A stretch of 64,000 nucleotides of DNA from Rhodanobacter sp. FDAARGOS 1247 (GCF_016889805.1 NZ_CP069535.1:1178001-1242000); one strand, 5' to 3'; positions 39,719-48,640 are shown, numbered from the stretch's first letter. Notes: a model not told the origin generated them from the letters alone. A program made the numbers and translations.

Positions 39719-40687
39719 ATGCCGTCGCCGCTGTTGCGTTCGCTGTATCCCGAAATCGAGCCGTTCGACAGCGGCATGCTACGGGTGTCGCCGCTGCACA
39801 CCTTGTACTACGAGCAGAGCGGAAACCCGAGCGGCAAGCCGGTGGTGTTCCTGCATGGCGGCCCGGGCGGCGGCACGAATCCGAAATGCCGGCGCTTCTT
39901 CGATCCGGCGATCTACCGCATCGTGCTGTTCGACCAGCGCGGCTGCGGCAAGTCCACGCCGCATGCCGAGCTCACCGACAACACCACCTGGGATCTGGTC
40001 GCCGACATCGAGCGCGTGCGCGGGCACCTGGGCATCGATCGCTGGCAGGTGTTCGGCGGATCGTGGGGTTCGACCCTGGCGCTGGCCTACGCGCAGACGC
40101 ATCCGGACAAGGTCACCGAACTGGTGCTGCGCGGCATCTTCATGCTGCGCCGTGCCGAGCTGGAATGGTTCTACCAGAAGGGCTGTGACGCGCTGTACCC
40201 GGACGCGTGGGAAACCTATCTCGCCGCGATACCCGAAGTCGAACGCGGCGACCTGATGAGCGCCTACCATCGCCGCCTGACCAGCGAGGACGCGAAAATC
40301 CGTACGGACGCGGCGCGTGCGTGGTCGGTATGGGAGGGCGCCACCAGCTTCCTGTGGCAGGACAAGTTGCACATCGAATCCAGTGCCGAGGACGAATTCG
40401 CACTGGCGTTCGCCCGCATCGAATGCCACTACTTCGTCAACGGCGGCTTCTTCGAGCACGACGACCAGCTGCTGCGCAATGTCGATCGCATCCGCAACAT
40501 CCCGGCGGTGATCGTGCAGGGGCGCTACGACGTGGTCTGTCCGCTGCGCAGCGCCTGGGACCTGCACCGCGCCTGGCCGGAGGCCGAGCTGCACATCGTG
40601 CAGGACGCCGGCCATTCCGCCTTCGAGCCGGGCATCCTGCACGAACTGGTGGAGGCGACCGACCGCTTCGGCAGTCGGGCGGCATAG
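39719..40687 (+). CDS. pip: proline iminopeptidase
   Basis: Pip releases N-terminal proline from peptides in the cytoplasm. The 322-residue alpha/beta hydrolase has the oxyanion motif FLHGGPGGGTNPK, DQRGCGKSTPH, the nucleophile elbow FGGSWGSTLALAY, the late Asp in GRYDVVCP and the His in DAGHSAFE. All match the S33 family. AGGAG precedes the ATG. Confidence 0.95.
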   Translation: MPSPLLRSLYPEIEPFDSGMLRVSPLHTLYYEQSGNPSGKPVVFLHGGPGGGTNPKCRRFFDPAIYRIVLFDQRGCGKSTPHAELTDNTTWDLVADIERVRGHLGIDRWQVFGGSWGSTLALAYAQTHPDKVTELVLRGIFMLRRAELEWFYQKGCDALYPDAWETYLAAIPEVERGDLMSAYHRRLTSEDAKIRTDAARAWSVWEGATSFLWQDKLHIESSAEDEFALAFARIECHYFVNGGFFEHDDQLLRNVDRIRNIPAVIVQGRYDVVCPLRSAWDLHRAWPEAELHIVQDAGHSAFEPGILHELVEATDRFGSRAA

Positions 40688-40696
40688 GCGCTCATC

Positions 40697-40740
40697 ATTC
40701 GCTCTCCCCACCGGGGAGAGGGCAGGGTGAGGGGTTGGGC
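40697..40740. repeat. palindromic CTCTCCC/GGGAGAG repeat
   Basis: CTCTCCCCACCGGGGAGAG followed by GGGTGAGGGGTTGGG lies between pip and upp stops. It belongs to the same loose family as the repeats near 31430 and 32433. Confidence 0.55.
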
Positions 40741-40776
40741 TGGCGAAAAGTTGATCGAAGTTCTCTTGGCGACCAA

Positions 40777-40812
40777 AAGTCGGCGGGCGGTGCCCGCCCC
40801 ACCGGGCGGGCG
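40777..40812 (-). terminator. possible terminator of upp
   Basis: On the minus strand GGCGGGCACCGCCC-like sequences fold into a GC-rich hairpin followed by GACTTTTGG. It starts within the last bases of upp. The T run is short, so confidence is limited. Confidence 0.4.
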
Positions 40813-40814
40813 GA

Positions 40815-41459
40815 TCAATCGTTCGCCGGCAACTGCTTGGTGCCGAAGATCTTGTCCCCGGCGTCGCCAAGGCCGGGCAGGATGTAGCCGTTCTCGTTGA
40901 GGCGCTGGTCGATCGAGGCGGTGTAGATCTCGATGTCGGGATGGGCCGCGGTGATGCGGTCCAGGCCTTCCGGCGCGGCGACCAGGAACAGCCCCTTGAT
41001 GCGCTTGCAGCCGGCGGCTTTCAGCATGTCGACGGTGGCGACCAGGGTGCCGGCGGTGGCCAGCATCGGGTCGACGATCAGCGCGATGCGCTCGTCCATG
41101 CGGCCGGTGAGCTTCTCGTAATAGGTGACCGGTTTCAGTGTCTGTTCGTCGCGTTGCAGGCCGACCACGCTGACCTTGGCCGCGGGGATCAGGTCGAGCA
41201 CGCCCGGCAACATGCCCAGGCCGGCGCGCAGGATCGGCACGATGGTGATCTTGCGGCCCTTGATCCGGTGAACCTTGATCGGCCCGGCCCAGCCCTCGAT
41301 CTCTTCCTCGACGGTTTCCAGGTCCTTGGTGGCCTCATAGGTCAGCAAGGCGGCGACTTCTGAGGCCAGCTCGCGGAATTCCTTGGTGCTGATGCCGGCG
41401 CGGCGCATCAGGCCCAGCTTGTGCTGGATCAGCGGGTGGCGGACTTCGACGATCTTCAT
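40815..41459 (-). CDS. upp: uracil phosphoribosyltransferase
   Basis: Upp salvages uracil to UMP using PRPP. The 214-residue product has [14 protein letters not shown] at the start, [17 protein letters not shown], the PRPP motif [12 protein letters not shown] and the uracil-binding [24 protein letters not shown]. The ATG at 41459 is the conserved start. Confidence 0.97.
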   Translation of the reverse strand: MKIVEVRHPLIQHKLGLMRRAGISTKEFRELASEVAALLTYEATKDLETVEEEIEGWAGPIKVHRIKGRKITIVPILRAGLGMLPGVLDLIPAAKVSVVGLQRDEQTLKPVTYYEKLTGRMDERIALIVDPMLATAGTLVATVDMLKAAGCKRIKGLFLVAAPEGLDRITAAHPDIEIYTASIDQRLNENGYILPGLGDAGDKIFGTKQLPAND

Positions 41460-41562
41460 GGGCAAAGGCTTCAATGCCAGGCGCGTGGCGCAACAACCAG
41501 TGAGCTTAACGAAGCGCCGCTGCCCACGCACGCATGCTGCGTGGACAGCGGCGGGGCAGACT

Positions 41563-41922
41563 TCAATGCGTGGAAGGGGCGGCGTCGCTCTTCAGGCAGC
41601 TGCTCATGAACGTCTTGCGCTCGGCACCCTTGAGCGCCTTGGTCTTTGCGTCGGCGTTGCAGGTCTTCATCTTTTCCTGCTGGGCGGCCTTGGCCGACGG
41701 TGCTGCCGCCGCGCTGTGACCTTTCAGGCAGGAGCTCATGAACGCCTTGCGGTCGTCGCCCTTCTTGCCGGTGGCCTGCTTGTTGCAGTCCGCCATGCGC
41801 TGCTGTTGCGCGGTGCGCGGCTTGGCCGGCGCAGCGGTGCCCGCTTGCGGCGTGGCGGCGAAGGTGGCGCCGGCGAAGGCGAAGGCAGCACTGATTGCGA
41901 GCAGACGTAGTGACATCGACAT
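41563..41922 (-). CDS. PsiF-repeat periplasmic protein
   Basis: This 119-residue precursor has a signal peptide (cleavage probably after TFA at about 22). Two PsiF repeats follow: [20 protein letters not shown] with FMSSCLKG, and [20 protein letters not shown] with FMSSCLK. Each has a Cys pair. E. coli PsiF is phosphate-starvation inducible, of unknown function. AGGGAGGA lies seven bases before the ATG at 41922. Confidence 0.88.
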   Translation of the reverse strand: MSMSLRLLAISAAFAFAGATFAATPQAGTAAPAKPRTAQQQRMADCNKQATGKKGDDRKAFMSSCLKGHSAAAAPSAKAAQQEKMKTCNADAKTKALKGAERKTFMSSCLKSDAAPSTH

Positions 41923-42094
41923 CGTTGAGTCCTCCCTGGGTAACCGGCGGCTGCCGGCTCGGGCAGTCTAGGCAGGGAATCTCCCTCGCGTCTGCAGGCA
42001 AGATCTTGCGTGCATGAAGTATTCAGCTGAAGCGCCTTGTCGTGCCTAGCCGGCGCCAGCGTGGGCGGATGGCTGAGCCCGTCCGCCAAAAAGA

Positions 42095-42127
42095 CGAGGC
42101 CGCGCCGGACTAGCCGGCGCGGCCTCG
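42095..42127 (-). terminator. terminator of the class-III aminotransferase gene
   Basis: Fourteen-base arms CGAGGCCGCGCCGG and CCGGCGCGGCCTCG with a five-base loop are followed on the minus strand by TCTTTTT, about 20 bases after the stop. Confidence 0.85.
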
Positions 42128-42147
42128 AAGTTCCACGGAAAGTACGC

Positions 42148-43644
42148 TCAGGCGGCTTCGGCCTTGGCCTTGCGCGGTCCTTCCAGCAGTGCCTTGCGCA
42201 CGTGGGACACGATCAGGTCGATCTCCGCGCTGGTCACCTTGAAGTGCGGGGTGAAGCGCAGCGAGTTGGTGCCGCCGTGGATCACGCCGACGCCGTGCTC
42301 GCGCATGTATTCCTCGGTCGAGTCGGCGCCGTAGCACTTGTACTCGGGCGCCAGCTCGCAGGAGAACAGCAGGCCGGTGCCCTGCACCTTGGTGATCAGG
42401 CCGCCCAGCTCGTTCTTCAGCGCGTTGAGCTTGTCGACGAATTCCTTGCCGCGCTCGCGGATGTTGCTGCGCACCTCGTCGCTGAGCTCGCCCAGGGTGG
42501 CCAGCGCCACGTCCAGCGCGCGCGGGTTGGCGGTCATGGTGTTGCCGTAGATGCCCTTGCGGTACAGCCCGGCGGTGTGTTCGGTGACGGCCAGCACCGA
42601 CAGCGGATACTGCCCGGCGTTGAGCGCCTTGGAGAAGGTTTCCATGTCCGGCGGCGGCAGACCCTCGAAGCCGGGGTAGTCGACGAAGGACAGCACGCCA
42701 TGGGCGCGCAGGCCGGCCTGGATCGAGTCGATCAGCAGCAGGCTGCCGTGGGCGGAGGTGAGTTCGCGCGCTGCCTTGTAGAACTCGGCGGTCACCGCGC
42801 GGCCGGGGTCGCCTTCGCCCATCACCGGCTCCAGGAACATCGCCTCGATGAACCAGCCGTGCTTGTCCGCGTCGGCGAAGGCAGCTTCAAGCTGGGCCAC
42901 GTCGTACGGCGCCACCGTGATCACGCTGTCCTCGTGGCGGTAGCTGGCCAGGTTCTGCTGGTAGGCCTTGCGGCTGGAATCGGAGTACAGCGCCGGCTTT
43001 TCGGTGCGGCCGTGGAAGGCGCCCTTCACCGCCAGGCGCTTGATCGTGCGGCCGGCATAACGACCGCCTTCGTCGGTCATCGCCTTGGCGTTGACGTCCG
43101 CGATGCGGCAGGCCAGGGTGACCGACTCGGAACCGGAATTGAGGCACATGTAGCTGGTGTACGGGCTGCCGCCGCGGCTGCGGCCGAGTTCCTTGTCCAG
43201 CGCCCTGGTGAACTGCAACTGCGCCACGCTGGGCGACATCACGTTGGCCATCACCTGGGGGCGGCCCAGCGCTGCGAGAATCGCCGCGTCGTTGTGGCCG
43301 AAACCGAGCATGCCGTAGCCGCCGTTGTCGTGCACCACGGCACCCTTCAGGGTGACGATCCACGGGCCACGCGCCGCGGCCGGCAGGTACGGGTTGATCG
43401 CGTCATCGGGATAGAAGTTGACGAAGCCCGCCTGCGCCTGGGCCAGCTGTTCGGCTTCGTCGAGCTTGAGGAAGTCCGCCAGCTCGGCACGCAGTTCATG
43501 ATGGCGGGCGACCGCTTCGGCGATCGCCTGGACCAGCAGCGGATCGTTCGCCGCCATGCGCTCGATGCTGGCGTCGTCCAGGCCGGTGGTACGCGGCTTG
43601 CCGCCGAAATCGCGCAGTTCGCGCAGCTGGTTGATCACACCCAT
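42148..43644 (-). CDS. class-III pyridoxal-phosphate aminotransferase
   Basis: This 498-residue protein belongs to the class-III (ornithine/acetylornithine-type) aminotransferases. Visible features are LNSGSESVTLACRIAD (cofactor phosphate site), KGAFHGRTEKP, the Asp motif in LLIDSIQAGLRAHG and the likely Schiff-base lysine in METFSKALNAGQYPLS. The canonical DE-x-Q-x-G motif is DSIQAGL here. Its amino donor cannot be told. A terminator follows. A hairpin with AAAAACGC/GCGTTTTT (43711-43735) lies upstream in the 283-bp gap before the divergent ABC genes. Confidence 0.85.
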   Translation of the reverse strand: MGVINQLRELRDFGGKPRTTGLDDASIERMAANDPLLVQAIAEAVARHHELRAELADFLKLDEAEQLAQAQAGFVNFYPDDAINPYLPAAARGPWIVTLKGAVVHDNGGYGMLGFGHNDAAILAALGRPQVMANVMSPSVAQLQFTRALDKELGRSRGGSPYTSYMCLNSGSESVTLACRIADVNAKAMTDEGGRYAGRTIKRLAVKGAFHGRTEKPALYSDSSRKAYQQNLASYRHEDSVITVAPYDVAQLEAAFADADKHGWFIEAMFLEPVMGEGDPGRAVTAEFYKAARELTSAHGSLLLIDSIQAGLRAHGVLSFVDYPGFEGLPPPDMETFSKALNAGQYPLSVLAVTEHTAGLYRKGIYGNTMTANPRALDVALATLGELSDEVRSNIRERGKEFVDKLNALKNELGGLITKVQGTGLLFSCELAPEYKCYGADSTEEYMREHGVGVIHGGTNSLRFTPHFKVTSAEIDLIVSHVRKALLEGPRKAKAEAA

Positions 43645-43927
43645 GATGAATCCTCCGTAGCTCTGCCAGGCGGCACGCATGGCCGGATGGCAGATTGGTG
43701 AATGCGTGGCGAAAAACGCGAGCGTCTGCGTTTTTCCAATGACTTCAGTCGTTTGAGATCGCCGCACGGGGGCTTTCAGGGCGGCCTTATCCCTCACAGG
43801 ATACCTTGGCCGCCCAGCCGCCGTAACCCCCGGGGCCGGGTGACGGCTGTCATCCCGGATGGCTGACGAGGGCGACTGCCGCCAGCCAGCGGGGGCGTGC
43901 AGCATGCACGGCACTGGAGGATTTCCC

Positions 43928-44857
43928 ATGCCGCATGCCGAAAAACCGATCGCCCGCCTCGCCGGCGCCGTCAAACGTTATGGCTCGCTCACCGCGCTGG
44001 ACGGCGCCGAGCTGCAGGTCCACCCGGGCGAGCTGCTGGCCCTGCTTGGCCCCAATGGCGCCGGCAAGACCACCGCCATCGCCTTGCTGCTGGGCCTGAT
44101 CCGCGTCGATGCCGGCAGCGTGCAACTGTTCGGCGGGGACCCGCAGGCGATCGAGCCGCGCCGCCGCATCGGCGTGATGCTGCAGCACGCCGAGCTGCCG
44201 CCGACGCTGCGCGTGGGCGAGCTGCTGCGACTTGCCGCCAGCTACTACCCGAACCCCCGCTCGCTGCAGGAATCGGCTGCGCTGGCAGGCATCGGCGACC
44301 TGCTCAGGCGTCCTTACGCGAAACTTTCCGGCGGCCAGCAGCGGCGCGTGCAGTTCGCGCTGGCGCTGTGCGGCCGACCCGAGCTGCTGTTCCTGGACGA
44401 GCCCACCGTGGGCATGGACATCGATGCGCGGCAGAAGCTGTGGGCGGCGATCCGCCAGCTGATCGATGAAGGCTGCGCGGTGCTGCTGACCACGCATTAC
44501 CTGGAGGAAGCCGAGGCGCTGGCCGACCGGGTCTGCGTGATGTCACACGGCAAGGTCATCCACGAGGGCACGGTGGAAACGCTGCGCGCCCGGGTGGCGC
44601 AGAAGCGCATCCGTTGCCGCACCACGCTGCCGGCCGAGCTGATCCGCGACTGGCCCGGGATCGGCGAGGTCCGCCAGGAAAATGGACGCACCTACATCGT
44701 CACCGCCGAAGCGGAGCCGCTGGTGCGGCGCCTGCTGGAAGCCGATCCGCAGCTGGACGAGCTGGAAGTGCAACGCGCCGGCCTGGCCGAGGCGTTCACC
44801 GAACTGACCCGCGATGCCGACGAGGCATCGACCAATCCGCAGCGCGAGGCCGCCTGA
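43928..44857 (+). CDS. ABC transporter ATP-binding protein
   Basis: This 309-residue ATPase has Walker A LLGPNGAGKTTAIALLLG (about 37-54), Q-loop VMLQHAELP, signature LSGGQQRRVQFALAL, Walker B LLFLDEPTVGMD and H-loop LLTTHYLEEAEALADR. The C-terminal domain is of the DrrA/NatA type. It has GGAGG seven bases upstream and is followed at once by its permease. The cargo is unknown. Confidence 0.95.
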   Translation: MPHAEKPIARLAGAVKRYGSLTALDGAELQVHPGELLALLGPNGAGKTTAIALLLGLIRVDAGSVQLFGGDPQAIEPRRRIGVMLQHAELPPTLRVGELLRLAASYYPNPRSLQESAALAGIGDLLRRPYAKLSGGQQRRVQFALALCGRPELLFLDEPTVGMDIDARQKLWAAIRQLIDEGCAVLLTTHYLEEAEALADRVCVMSHGKVIHEGTVETLRARVAQKRIRCRTTLPAELIRDWPGIGEVRQENGRTYIVTAEAEPLVRRLLEADPQLDELEVQRAGLAEAFTELTRDADEASTNPQREAA

Positions 44858-44858
44858 G

Positions 44859-45650
44859 ATGGACATCGTGATGACTGACGCACCTGTTTCGTTCCCCCCG
44901 ACCATGTCGCGCCGCCGCGTGTTCGGCGCCTACCTGGAGGAGGCGCGCAGCGAATGCCTGCGCTACATGCGCAACCCCAGTTTCATGCTGCCGATCATGC
45001 TGTTCCCGGCGATGTTCTACCTGCTGTTCGGCGTGCTGATGGCGAGGTCCAATGGTGCCGATGCGGCTCGCTATCTGCTGGCCAGCTATGGCGTGTTCGG
45101 CGTGATGAGCCCGGGCCTGTTCGGCTTCGGCGTGTCGCTGGCACTGGAACGCGACAGCGGCCTGCTGACCTTCAAGCGTGCGCTGCCGATGCCGCCCGGT
45201 GCCTACCTGATCGGCAAGATGATCATGGCGATGGCCGCCGCCGCCGGGGTGGTCATGTTGTTGCTGACGATGGCCCTCACCCTGGGTCACGTGACGCTGG
45301 CCGCGTCGCAGGCCGCCGCCCTGCTGCTGGTTGGCGTGCTCGGCGTGCTGCCGTTCTGCGCGCTGGGCATGTTCGTGGGCACGTTGTTCAAGGGGCAGGG
45401 CGCGCCGGGCGTGCTGCAGCTGATCTACCTGCCGATGTCGTTCATGTCCGGCCTGTGGTTCCCGCTGCCGATGCTGCCGAAGTTCCTGCAGCAGATCGCG
45501 CCGATCTGGCCGAGCTATCACCTGGACATGCTGGCCCTGGCCGCCGTGGGCATGAACACGCAGCCGCTGCTGGGCCACGTGCTGGTTTTGCTGGTGTTCG
45601 CCGCGGGCTTCCTGCTGCTGGCGGCGCGGCGCCTGCGCCGGCACGGTTGA
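44859..45650 (+). CDS. ABC-2 type transporter permease
   Basis: This 263-residue membrane protein has six hydrophobic segments, including MLPIMLFPAMFYLLFGVLM, a central AAAAGVVMLLLTMAL and the ABC-2 signature region near PMSFMSGLWFPLPMLPKFLQ. It starts one base after the ATPase stop. An ATG at 44871 is an alternative start. Such pairs with a DesKR-like system downstream often form one operon. Confidence 0.92.
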   Translation: MDIVMTDAPVSFPPTMSRRRVFGAYLEEARSECLRYMRNPSFMLPIMLFPAMFYLLFGVLMARSNGADAARYLLASYGVFGVMSPGLFGFGVSLALERDSGLLTFKRALPMPPGAYLIGKMIMAMAAAAGVVMLLLTMALTLGHVTLAASQAAALLLVGVLGVLPFCALGMFVGTLFKGQGAPGVLQLIYLPMSFMSGLWFPLPMLPKFLQQIAPIWPSYHLDMLALAAVGMNTQPLLGHVLVLLVFAAGFLLLAARRLRRHG

Positions 45651-45694
45651 AGTAGCATGCAACGCAGCCCGTCATTCCAGCGAAACGACACGCC

Positions 45695-46912
45695 ATGATC
45701 CCCGCCTTCATTGCCCGATGGTTCGTTCCGGCCCCGGATTCCGCCGTGGCCGACGACCTGCGACGAGGCAAGTCGCCGTGGACCGACAGCGTGCACCTGC
45801 TGTGGTCGCTGTGGATCTTCATCACGCCGATGTTCGATAACGGCCTGCGCGGCTACACGCTGACCTGGCTGCTGTTCACGCTGGCTTCGTATCCGGTGTT
45901 CCTGCTGCTGTTCGCCAAGCTGCGGCTGGCTTCGCGGCGTAGTGCCCATCTCTACGCCTGGGGCATGGCGGTGCTGTGTTTCGCCCTGTTGCGCTGGTAT
46001 CCCAGCGGCCTGAGCTACTTCGTCTACGCCTGCGTGATGCTCAGCCACTGCGACCGGCGCAGCTTCCGCAACTACGTGCTGCAGGTGTTGGCGGTCAACA
46101 TCATCTACGTGGTGCTGGCATGGCAAATCGGTTTCCCGACGGCCTTGCTGGTGATCATGCCGGTCACCGTGTTCGTGATCTGCATCATCGTCACCGTCGA
46201 GCAGCTCCACAAGGAAAAGGATGCCGCGCTCAGTCTTTCCCATGACGAGGTGCGCCGGCTTGCGGCCACCGCGGAGCGCGAGCGGATCGGTCGCGACCTG
46301 CACGACCTGCTGGGCCACACGCTGTCGCTGATCACGCTGAAGCTGGAGTTGTCGCGCAAGCTGTTCGACCGCGACGTCGAGGCGGCCAGGCGGGAAGTGG
46401 AGGAGGCCGAGAAAGTCGCCAGGCACGCGCTGGCCGAAGTGCGCAGCGCCGTCACCGGCATCCGTGCCACTGACCTGGCGGCGGAACTCGCCTCGGCGCG
46501 ACTGCTGCTGGAATCGTCGCGCGTGCACCTGGAGTACAACGCCCCGTCGATCGACATGCCGGCCGAGATCGAGCGCGGCCTCTCGCTGCTGCTGCGCGAG
46601 GCGGTGACCAATATTGCCCGGCATGCGGCAGCCAGCTGCGTGCAGATCGAGCTGCGACGCGAACACGCGGCCGTCTGCATGCAGGTCAGCGACAACGGTC
46701 GCGGTGGCATCGCCGCCGATGGCAACGGCATCAGCGGCATGCGCGAGCGCGTGCGCGCCCTGGGTGGAACCCTGGAGGTGCAATCGCCGCTCGGCGGCGG
46801 CACGCAGTTGCGGGTGGTCGTGCCGGTGCCCGTGCTGCGTCTGGTCGAGCCGCCGCGCGCGCCACCGGCGGCCACGCCGGCGCAGACCAGCTCAGGTTAT
46901 CCTGCGGCCTGA
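45695..46912 (+). CDS. DesK-like sensor histidine kinase
   Basis: This 405-residue kinase has five or six transmembrane helices over about 28-175. A HisKA_3 dimerisation domain with the phospho-acceptor His follows in RERIGRDLHDLLGHTLSLIT, then an HATPase_c domain (LREAVTNIARHAAAS, DNGRGGIAADGNGISGMRERV). No extracytoplasmic sensor domain is present, so it may sense membrane state like DesK or act with the adjacent transporter. The tail after about 385 is Pro/Ala rich. Confidence 0.93.
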   Translation: MIPAFIARWFVPAPDSAVADDLRRGKSPWTDSVHLLWSLWIFITPMFDNGLRGYTLTWLLFTLASYPVFLLLFAKLRLASRRSAHLYAWGMAVLCFALLRWYPSGLSYFVYACVMLSHCDRRSFRNYVLQVLAVNIIYVVLAWQIGFPTALLVIMPVTVFVICIIVTVEQLHKEKDAALSLSHDEVRRLAATAERERIGRDLHDLLGHTLSLITLKLELSRKLFDRDVEAARREVEEAEKVARHALAEVRSAVTGIRATDLAAELASARLLLESSRVHLEYNAPSIDMPAEIERGLSLLLREAVTNIARHAAASCVQIELRREHAAVCMQVSDNGRGGIAADGNGISGMRERVRALGGTLEVQSPLGGGTQLRVVVPVPVLRLVEPPRAPPAATPAQTSSGYPAA

Positions 46913-46957
46913 TCGGCCACCGCGCCGGTTTTCCCTTTCGTACAGACAGGCAAACCC

Positions 46958-47560
46958 ATGATTCGTGTGTTGCTGGCCGAAGACCAGGCGATGGTGCGCG
47001 GCGCGCTTTCGGCCCTGCTCAAGCTGGAGGCGGATATCGACGTGCTCGGTTCGGCGGCGGACGGCGAGGCGGCCTGGCGCGACATCCAGAAGCACAAGCC
47101 CGACGTGCTGGTCACCGACATCGAGATGCCCGGCCTGACCGGACTGGAGCTGGCCCAGCGCATCCAGCGGCAGGAGTTGCCGATCAAGGTGGTCATCGTC
47201 ACCACCTTCGCCCGTCCCGGTTTCCTGCGCCGCGCGCTGGACGCCGGCGTGTCCGGTTATCTGCTGAAGGATGCGCCGGCCGAGAACCTGGCCGAAGCAC
47301 TGCGCACCGTGCATCGCGGCGGTCGCGCGATCGACCCGCAACTGGCATTGGAAGCATGGTCGGAAGCCGATCCGTTGAACGATCGCGAGCGCCAGGTATT
47401 GCGCCTGGCCGGCGAAGGGCAGTCGGCCGGCGACATCGCCGCGCAATTGAATCTGTCGCATGGCACCGTGCGCAATTATCTTTCCGAGGCGATCGGCAAA
47501 CTCGGCGTGGCCAATCGCATCGAGGCTTATCGACTGGCACGGCAAAAAGGCTGGTTATAG
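46958..47560 (+). CDS. NarL/DesR-family response regulator
   Basis: This 200-residue regulator has a receiver domain (VLLAEDQAMVRGALSALL; phospho-Asp in VLVTDIEMPGLTG; the switch Thr in IVTTFARPG and Lys in LLKDAP). A C-terminal LuxR-type helix-turn-helix follows (LNDRERQVLRLAGEGQSAGDIAAQLNLS, then GTVRNYLSEAIGKLG). It is cotranscribed with the kinase 45 bp upstream. Confidence 0.96.
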   Translation: MIRVLLAEDQAMVRGALSALLKLEADIDVLGSAADGEAAWRDIQKHKPDVLVTDIEMPGLTGLELAQRIQRQELPIKVVIVTTFARPGFLRRALDAGVSGYLLKDAPAENLAEALRTVHRGGRAIDPQLALEAWSEADPLNDRERQVLRLAGEGQSAGDIAAQLNLSHGTVRNYLSEAIGKLGVANRIEAYRLARQKGWL

Positions 47561-47826
47561 GAATTATTCGGATATTCGACAAAATCGCTTGCGCTTCAAA
47601 AATAATCCGCGTATTGTTCGCGTCCTTCGCCGCCGTGGCGATAATCCGATGAAGAAACTTTCCATGTCATTCCGTCTCGTTCCCACAAACAAGCCATGCA
47701 TGTCGCGCGACTATCGCGACGCGGGTTTGTTTGCGCGCGATGAAAGGCACGACCTGGCAACCGCTTTCCGATAATCGACTGATCCCTTCGCGGAGATCGG
47801 TCACCCCGATCTCCCGAGGCAACGCG

Positions 47827-47865
47827 AACGCCCTCGGGTCGCCATACCCGGGGGCGTTTTGTTTT
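47827..47865 (+). terminator. strong terminator downstream of the response regulator
   Basis: AACGCCC...GGGCGTT arms with an inner TCGGGT/ACCCG stem are followed by TTGTTTTT. A second stable hairpin (GGAGATCGG/CCGATCTCC) lies just upstream at about 47791-47815. Confidence 0.85.
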
Positions 47866-48192
47866 TGGCGTTCGCCGGGGATGCGCATGCATCGAACCAC
47901 CTTGCAGGAATCCGCTACGCCCTGAAGCATCCGGCTCGTGCAGCCGAGGCAGGGGCACGGCTGCAGACCGGCGCATGTGCGCTGCGTCCCGATGCTTCGG
48001 CGCGGGCTGTGTGCGGATCGGATTCCACACGAACAGGGTCTTCACGACCCGTACGAATGCCCGGTTGGCGACAGCCGGGCATACGGAACATCAGCCACAA
48101 GGGCTTTCAGCGGCGCGGGTTCCCAAGACCCGCCCGGTGCGCGCGGCTCTGCCGGCAGCGTATGCCGGGGCCTGCGGGGAGATGTTCCGCGA

Positions 48193-48262
48193 TGACGTTG
48201 GCTCAGTGGTAGAGCGGCAGCGAAAGCTGCAGGTCGCCGGTTCGAATCCGGCACGTCAGCCA
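48193..48262 (+). ncRNA. tRNA-like RNA with a GAAA tetraloop in place of the anticodon loop
   Basis: A six-base-pair acceptor TGACGT/ACGTCA is followed by G and an encoded CCA (48260-48262). The D arm is GCTC-AGTGGTA-GAGC, the variable loop AGGTC and the T arm GCCGG-TTCGAAT-CCGGC, all normal. The third arm is GCAGC-GAAA-GCTGC: five pairs closed by a four-base GNRA loop, so no anticodon exists. It cannot decode. Such a fold suggests a tRNA mimic recognised by tRNA-processing or repair enzymes. Confidence 0.75.
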
Positions 48263-48336
48263 CTGGATAGCTCAGATGGGTAGAGCATCGGTCTCATAAA
48301 CCGACTGTCGCGGGTTCGACTCCCGCTCCAAAACCA
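48262..48336 (+). tRNA. tRNA-Met(CAT)-like sequence with defective acceptor stem
   Basis: The D arm GCTC/GAGC, anticodon arm TCGGT-CTCATAA-ACCGA (anticodon CAT) and T arm GCGGG-TTCGACT-CCCGC are all well formed and an encoded CCA ends it. The acceptor pairs only four bases (TGGA/TCCA), with mismatches at the outer end and one position fewer than usual. It directly abuts the tetraloop element. It may be a degenerate tRNA or a tRNA mimic rather than a functional tRNA-Met. Confidence 0.6.
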
Positions 48337-48572
48337 TGACCTGTCACGTCATGACACCAGGAACGAAAGTTCCGACCAGGAAACGCCTCGTGTGGAACGC
48401 GGCACGCCCGTCAGGGATGAGGGTGGATCGAATGACGCAGCGAGGATCGAGCCGGGCCGGCCCCCTGAAGGCGGACGGTCGGTCGTCGAACGACATCGCG
48501 GCAAGGCATCGCCGTGACCAGCCGATGACCGACTCTCTTCCGAAGCGTGCGGGCTTCGCTGGATCAATCGTC

Positions 48573-48595
48573 AAGAGGCGTTTCCGCCTTTTTCA
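48573..48595 (+). terminator. terminator ending the tRNA-like RNA unit
   Basis: AGGCG-TTTC-CGCCT is followed by TTTT, 150 bases before slipin. It would end the non-coding transcript or attenuate read-through into slipin-rtcB. Confidence 0.7.
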
Positions 48596-48640
48596 ATAAA
48601 GCTTGCGGTTATTGAAGATAATCGCGTGTTTATCCCGGAA

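Larger units (their letters stand above)
47866..48595 (+). ncRNA. candidate structured non-coding RNA unit with tRNA-like modules
   Basis: The segment between two terminators shows successive hairpins: GGGTC-TTCAC-GACCC, TGCCCGG/CCGGGCA with flanking CGTA/TACG, GCGGGT/ACCCGC, and CCGGCA/TGCCGG. The two tRNA-like elements follow, then GGAAC-GAAA-GTTCC (48360-48373) and CGAAGC/GCTTCG. No promoter could be assigned. It precedes slipin and rtcB on the same strand. Confidence 0.5.

Noticed and set aside
43711..43735. AAAAACGC/GCGTTTTT hairpin upstream of the aminotransferase
   Set aside because: Terminator-like, but no gene ends here. It may be an attenuator, yet nothing else supports this, so it is only mentioned under the aminotransferase.
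47739..47765. GGCACGACCTGGCA as a sigma-54 site near the response regulator 3' end
   Set aside because: The spacing between GG and GC is one base short and the -12 TT is missing.
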